In this document: positions 60,028 through 64,000 of the stretch, one piece after another | Layout of the letters: each line of letters opens with the position of its first letter | Numbering within the stretch: position 1 is the stretch's first letter | The notes under the pieces: model-generated | The model's input: the letters and a program-made list of their open reading frames with translations, nothing else | What the model was told of the DNA's origin: nothing | The model's database searches: none | Source of the DNA: Bradyrhizobium sp. CCBAU 51627 | GTDB taxonomy: Bacteria; Pseudomonadota; Alphaproteobacteria; Rhizobiales; Xanthobacteraceae | Direction of reading: 5' to 3' | Assembly: GCF_028128765.1 (NCBI RefSeq) | Contig: NZ_LBJG01000083.1 | Span: 34,602-98,601, forward strand | DNA length: 64,000 nucleotides | Made by a program: the position numbers and the translations under genes

Positions 60028-61188
60028 CTAGGATCGGAGATTGTTCGGAAAGTCGGACTGCAGCTTGGCCTCTTGTCCCGCCTTGTTCTCGTCACTTTGC
60101 AAGACCTCGGCATACACCTGAGACAAGGTGCGGTGGGTCTGCTCGATGTCGTAGAGGCGGATGAAGCGTTCGTATCCGGCCTGGCCAATTGCGGCCAGAT
60201 CCAGCTGCGCTGCGCGCCGAAATCCCTCAATCAGCTTTTCGGGCGAGACCTCGTCGCACAGCACGCCTGTCACGCCGTCTTCGACGATCTCGGGCAGGGC
60301 GCCGATGCGGAATGCGATAATCGGCTTGGCTGCCCGCATGGCCTCGATGGCGACGAGGCCGAACGCCTCCCAGCGCGAAGGGATCGCCACGATATCAGCC
60401 TGGTCGAGCTCGGCTTCGATCTGATTACGATCCATCCAGCCCAACAGTGAAACGTTAGCCGGCAGGTCGCTGCTGCGGAACTTGCTGACGACCGAGGCAC
60501 CGATGAGGCGCACATCGAGCGTATCTCCGAGTGCGCGCGCCGCCTCGATCAAGAGATCATATCCCTTTTGGCGGTCGAGGCGTCCGATGAAGAGGACCTT
60601 GATCTTCGCCGACCGCGACGGCGCTGCGGACAAGTCGCGCGCGGGACGCTGCCTGGAAATTCCGTTGTGCACGAGGACGAGGTGTTTCGCCGCAATACCG
60701 ACCTTGACGGCGTCGGTTCGCTCGCTCTCGGAGATGCAAACGATGCGATGGGTCAACTTCGACAGCAGGAGCTCGGCGAACTCGGTAACGGCGCGGCTGA
60801 GGCGGCCCGTCTCGCGGCCGAAGGCCCATCCATGCGGACAATATACGATGCGCGAACGTCGATAGGCCAGCCACAGCGCCGGACGGACGACGAGCCCGGC
60901 GAACGACGAATGCAGGTGAATGATGTTCGGCCGCTGCTGCCGGACTGCGCGCATGGTTGCAGACAGCATCGCGAACAGGCCGAGGGCGTTGCGGCCCTCG
61001 CGAGGGAAGGTGGTGACGGCGTCATCCTCGATGTTGACCAGGTCATCGCGATGGTCGGACGGAACGACATAGCCGACGTTGCCCCGCCCGAAGCTCGCGC
61101 GCTGGTGCGGATGAAGCTCGTTGAGATAGGTTGCAATGCCGCCTCTCACCGTTTCGGCGACATGCAGAACCTTCAGGCCGCTGGACAA
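60028..61188 (-). CDS. GT4-family glycosyltransferase (third)
   Basis: A 386-residue GT-B enzyme. LKVLHVAETVRGGIATYLNE opens the acceptor half; NIIHLHSSFAGLVVRPALWL and IVYCPHGWAFG follow; VLFIGRLDRQKGYDLLIEAA and VAIPSRWEAFGLVAIEAMRA (E-x7-E) mark the donor site. A TTG start at 61188 is preferred: AGGAAGGA lies 7 bases upstream, and the longer frame overlaps the preceding transferase gene. It probably adds a hexose or similar sugar to the repeat unit. Confidence 0.88.
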   Translation of the reverse strand: MSSGLKVLHVAETVRGGIATYLNELHPHQRASFGRGNVGYVVPSDHRDDLVNIEDDAVTTFPREGRNALGLFAMLSATMRAVRQQRPNIIHLHSSFAGLVVRPALWLAYRRSRIVYCPHGWAFGRETGRLSRAVTEFAELLLSKLTHRIVCISESERTDAVKVGIAAKHLVLVHNGISRQRPARDLSAAPSRSAKIKVLFIGRLDRQKGYDLLIEAARALGDTLDVRLIGASVVSKFRSSDLPANVSLLGWMDRNQIEAELDQADIVAIPSRWEAFGLVAIEAMRAAKPIIAFRIGALPEIVEDGVTGVLCDEVSPEKLIEGFRRAAQLDLAAIGQAGYERFIRLYDIEQTHRTLSQVYAEVLQSDENKAGQEAKLQSDFPNNLRS

Positions 61189-61255
61189 CCGTCGATCCTT
61201 CCTTGTCTTGCGGAGATCACCCTTAACGCCTCCAAGCAGCAATATTTGGGCCGCG

Positions 61256-62368
61256 TTATGGTGCTGTTCCGCCGGGTCCGGTCTGCCGAGCCGGCCTGGC
61301 GAGCACCTGGAGCAGGGCGGCGGCTGATTTGGTCCATGAATATGCCGCCAGCCGCTCCCGCTGCTTCGCTTGTTCCACCGGAGAAATCCTACCGAGATCA
61401 ATCCTTTCGCGCATTCTCGCCGACAGCTCGTCGGCGTTGAGGGGATCGAAATAGACAGCGGCGTCGGCGCAGGTCTCGCGTACGGCAGCGGCGGAACTCG
61501 CAATGACCGGGCACGCGAAGTACATCGCTTCGAGGGGAGGGATGCCGAAGCCCTCGTAAAGGCTCGGAAAAACGAACGCGGCAGCCCTGGCGAAGAGTGC
61601 GGCGACAGCCTCGTCCTTGAGGCGGCCCGCCATCACGATGCCGGCGCTCGACTGCGCAGCACCGCCGCCGAAGACCTTATTGTTGTCGCCTCCGACCACG
61701 ACCAGCGGAAAATCCGTGCGGCCGAGCCGCTCGGCTGCACGGATCGCGGTGTCGACATTCTTGTTCTTCGTCATCGAGCCGACAAAGAGGAAGAATCGAT
61801 AGGGTTCAAGGCGCAGAGACTCGATGATGGAGAAGTCGGGCTCGACCGACGCGAAGTGCTCCGCACTGTTTGGAATGATGGGTATCGACGCCGGGTCCAG
61901 CGCGAGGACGCTGGCAAGTTCATTGCGTGAAAACGTCGAAACCGTTGCAATGGTCGCTGTGCGTGCCAGCAAGCGGCCGAGCGTCCGGTGCAGAGCGAGG
62001 TATTTCCAGCTGAAGAAGTCCGGCCTTTTGAAGACCTGCGCATCGTGGATCACGACGAGATGGTTGCGGTGAAGCACGGGACCGGAATTGGCGAGACTGA
62101 TGAGGCGCGTGCCGGCGGCTGCGCGCGCCAGATCGATCTGATCCCATGCGTGTCCCCGCAAGGTCCCGACTTGCTTGACCTTGATGCGGCGAAGTTCGGC
62201 AAGTCTCGTCGCATCCGGCGGCACGAGAATCTGCCACTCTGCAGCCAGGAGTTGCTGCGCGGCCTCGCCGCTCGCCAGCAGGCGGTCCATCGCTTTGACG
62301 ATCTCGGCTGCGTAGCGTTGCACGCCTGTCAGCGACTGCGTCAGGAACCTGCCATTGATAGAGAGTTT
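61256..62368 (-). CDS. GT4-family glycosyltransferase (fourth)
   Basis: A 370-residue GT-B enzyme beginning MKLSINGRFLTQSLTGVQRY if the TTG at 62368 is used, which is how the family usually starts; an ATG at 62440 would add 24 residues. FFLFVGSMTKNKNVDTAIRA and FVFPSLYEGFGIPPLEAMYF (E-x7-E) are the donor-site motifs, as in mannosyltransferases of LPS and EPS loci. The gene lies 67 bases upstream of the third GT4 on the same strand. Confidence 0.87.
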   Translation of the reverse strand, partial: KLSINGRFLTQSLTGVQRYAAEIVKAMDRLLASGEAAQQLLAAEWQILVPPDATRLAELRRIKVKQVGTLRGHAWDQIDLARAAAGTRLISLANSGPVLHRNHLVVIHDAQVFKRPDFFSWKYLALHRTLGRLLARTATIATVSTFSRNELASVLALDPASIPIIPNSAEHFASVEPDFSIIESLRLEPYRFFLFVGSMTKNKNVDTAIRAAERLGRTDFPLVVVGGDNNKVFGGGAAQSSAGIVMAGRLKDEAVAALFARAAAFVFPSLYEGFGIPPLEAMYFACPVIASSAAAVRETCADAAVYFDPLNADELSARMRERIDLGRISPVEQAKQRERLAAYSWTKSAAALLQVLARPARQTGPGGTAP

Positions 62369-62660
62369 CAAAAGTCTAGCTTTTTCTTTGCGGGTGTTGT
62401 TGCATGTATCTTGCGCGAACGCTGCCTCTAGACTGAGCATTCGTGCCGATTATGCGTTCTAGGATGTGTAGCACATGTGACGTTGGCGCCCGAACATCCA
62501 CGCAGGCCGATAGCACGCAAGGCTGCATGATGCCATCATGTTTCCTACACATTTCGATGCGCTTACATGGACTGACCGATTTGATTTGTCGCGAATGTGC
62601 AAACCTTGCCTCTGATGCCATGGTCTGGCATTGCTGCGCGGAACGAACGAGAGGACGACT

Positions 62661-63668
62661 TTGCCACCAGTGATCGTGACCGGCGCTGCCGGCTTTATCG
62701 GGATGCACGTTTGCGAACGGCTGTTGGCGCGTGGCGAGCAGGTCGTTGGCATCGATTCAATCACTCCGTATTACGACCCGGCTCTGAAGCGGGCGCGGCT
62801 CGCAACGCTTCAGCCCATCAGAGGTTTCAGCTTCTACGAGATCGATCTTACGGATTTCGCTGCAGTGACGCGCGTATTCGACGAGGTCTGTCCGGATCGC
62901 GTCGTGCATCTTGCAGCGCAGCCCGGCGTGCGCGCCTCGATCGACGATCCCGTCGCCAGCATCCGCGCCAATTGTGACGGCTTTGTTACCGTGCTCGAAG
63001 CCGGCCGGCGCCATGGCTTGGCCCATCTCGTCTATGCCTCGTCGAGCTCGGTCTATGGTGCCAATCGCACCTTGCCTTACTCGACCGAGCAATCGGTGAA
63101 CCATCCGGTCAGCCTGTATGCCGCGAGCAAGAAGGCCAACGAGCTGATGGCGCATACCTTTGCGCATGTTCACAAGCTGCCGGTGACCGGCCTTCGCTTC
63201 TTCACCGTCTACGGTCCGTGGGGCCGGCCCGACATGGCCGTTTGGCTGTTCACGCACGCGATCTTCGCGAATGAGCCGATCAAGATATTCAACAATGGCG
63301 AAATGTGGCGCGACTTCACTTATGTCGACGACATCGTCGAAGGCGTGATCCGCACACTCGATCGGCCTGCGACGCCGAACCCGGCCTGGAACGCGGAAGC
63401 GCCGGAGAATTCGTCGAGTTCTGCACCATATCGCCTCTATAATATCGGCAACAACAGGTCAGTGAAGCTGCTCGAGTTCGTCGAGACGCTGGAGAAGATC
63501 ATTGGCAAGCCTGCGATCCGCAAGCTGCTGCCCATGCAACCAGGCGACGTCCTGGAGACGCGGGCCGACATTTCCGCGCTCCAGCGCGATGTCGGTTTCG
63601 CGCCGTCGACACCGATTGCGGAAGGTCTCGGCCGCTTCGTCGAATGGTATCGGCAATATCATCGTCTA
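62661..63668 (+). CDS. UDP-glucuronate 4-epimerase-like NAD-dependent enzyme
   Basis: A 336-residue extended SDR; the stop codon TGA occupies 63669-63671. VIVTGAAGFIGMHVCERLL is the NAD loop, GIDSITPYYDPALKRARL and AAQPGVRASIDDP are typical of UDP-GlcA epimerases (LpsL/WbpP-like), and YAASKKANELMAH has the catalytic Tyr-Lys. VYGPWGRPDMAVWLFT follows. A TTG at 62661 with GAGAGGA six bases upstream is the preferred start. It would supply UDP-galacturonate. It overlaps the next gene by 4 bases. Confidence 0.85.
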
Positions 63669-64000
63669 TGACCCCTGACGTGAGTTACTCGCAAGTGTTT
63701 CAGAAGATCATCCCCCTGATCATGTGCGGCGGCGCCGGCACGCGGCTTTGGCCGGCTTCGCGCGAGGTGCGCCCGAAGCAATTCCTGCCGTTGTTCGGCG
63801 CACGCTCGACCTTCCAGGACACGCTGCTGCGCGTCTCCGACGCTGCGCTGTTCGACCGCCCTGTTGTCATCACCAACGCGGCCTACCGCTTCATGGTGCT
63901 GGAGCAGCTCGCCGAGATCGGCATCGAGGCCGACGTGATCCTCGAGCCGATGCGGCGCGACTCCGGCCCCGCGATCGCCGCCGGCGCGGCGTTTGCGCAA
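63668..64000 (+). CDS. manC: Mannose-1-phosphate guanylyltransferase, 5' part
   Basis: The first 111 codons, cut by the right edge of the window. IIPLIMCGGAGTRLWPASRE is the nucleotide-binding loop of the ManC/CpsB family, followed by RPKQFLPLFG, and ILEPMRRDSGPAIAAGAAFA carries the later signature. It makes GDP-mannose. The ATG overlaps the stop of the epimerase gene (ATGA), so the two are coupled. Whether a C-terminal phosphomannose isomerase domain is present cannot be seen. Confidence 0.9.
   Translation, partial: MTPDVSYSQVFQKIIPLIMCGGAGTRLWPASREVRPKQFLPLFGARSTFQDTLLRVSDAALFDRPVVITNAAYRFMVLEQLAEIGIEADVILEPMRRDSGPAIAAGAAFAQ

Noticed and set aside
61256..61503. An N-terminal extension of the third GT4 into the preceding gene
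   Set aside because: The extension is Pro/Arg-rich and overlaps another transferase by 248 bases. The TTG at 61188 has a strong ribosome binding site.

Overview
The window is a high-GC chromosomal segment that reads like Bradyrhizobium or a close relative in the Nitrobacteraceae (Alphaproteobacteria). The clues are the pca/pob aromatic genes with an AraC-type PobR, a CHASE2-type adenylate cyclase, a GrlR-family protein, a transglutaminase-like cysteine protease and many small proteins of the kind common in that group. This assignment is inferred from gene content, not from a database search. No rRNA, tRNA, CRISPR array, insertion sequence or phage gene was seen.

Layout. (1) 1-3.5 kb: end of pcaH, pcaG, an SPW-repeat membrane protein, and the divergent pobR/pobA pair, for p-hydroxybenzoate and protocatechuate breakdown. 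(2) 3.6-7.8 kb, minus strand: a CHASE2 adenylate cyclase coupled to a small secreted protein, then a receiver/HD-GYP c-di-GMP phosphodiesterase. (3) 8.0-19.2 kb, plus strand: a compact chemotaxis operon in the order STAS protein, cheY, cheA, cheW, mcp, cheW, mcp, cheR, cheB, and a soluble protein with two degenerate receptor-tip segments. (4) 19.4-22.9 kb: small genes, including a GrlR-family protein, a VanZ-like protein, a DUF3551-like secreted protein and a 57-residue basic protein. (5) 22.9-64 kb: a large exopolysaccharide locus.

The exopolysaccharide locus has most parts of a Wzx/Wzy pathway. Precursors come from dTDP-rhamnose genes (rfbB, rfbA, rfbC, rfbD), a UDP-glucuronate 4-epimerase-like protein and a mannose-1-phosphate guanylyltransferase cut by the window end. 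A polyprenyl-phosphate sugar-1-phosphate transferase starts the repeat unit. One GT2, four GT4 enzymes and one unassigned transferase-like protein could extend it, and five acyltransferase-3 membrane proteins could decorate it. Two Wzx-like flippases, two Wzy/ligase-like membrane proteins, a Wzz/BY-kinase copolymerase and a Wza-type lipoprotein would flip, polymerise and export it. Two clan-A-type glycosidases are embedded in the locus.

The most unusual gene is a 1376-codon gene at 44669-48799. It joins an N-terminal glycosidase-like domain to four near-identical tandem units of 160-161 residues (each about seven degenerate 22-residue DGS/T-Y sub-repeats) and a short C-terminal RTX-type segment. 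It looks like a surface or matrix enzyme that could bind or trim the polymer made by its neighbours. A LapG-like protease gene lies about 10 kb away; any link between the two is a hypothesis.
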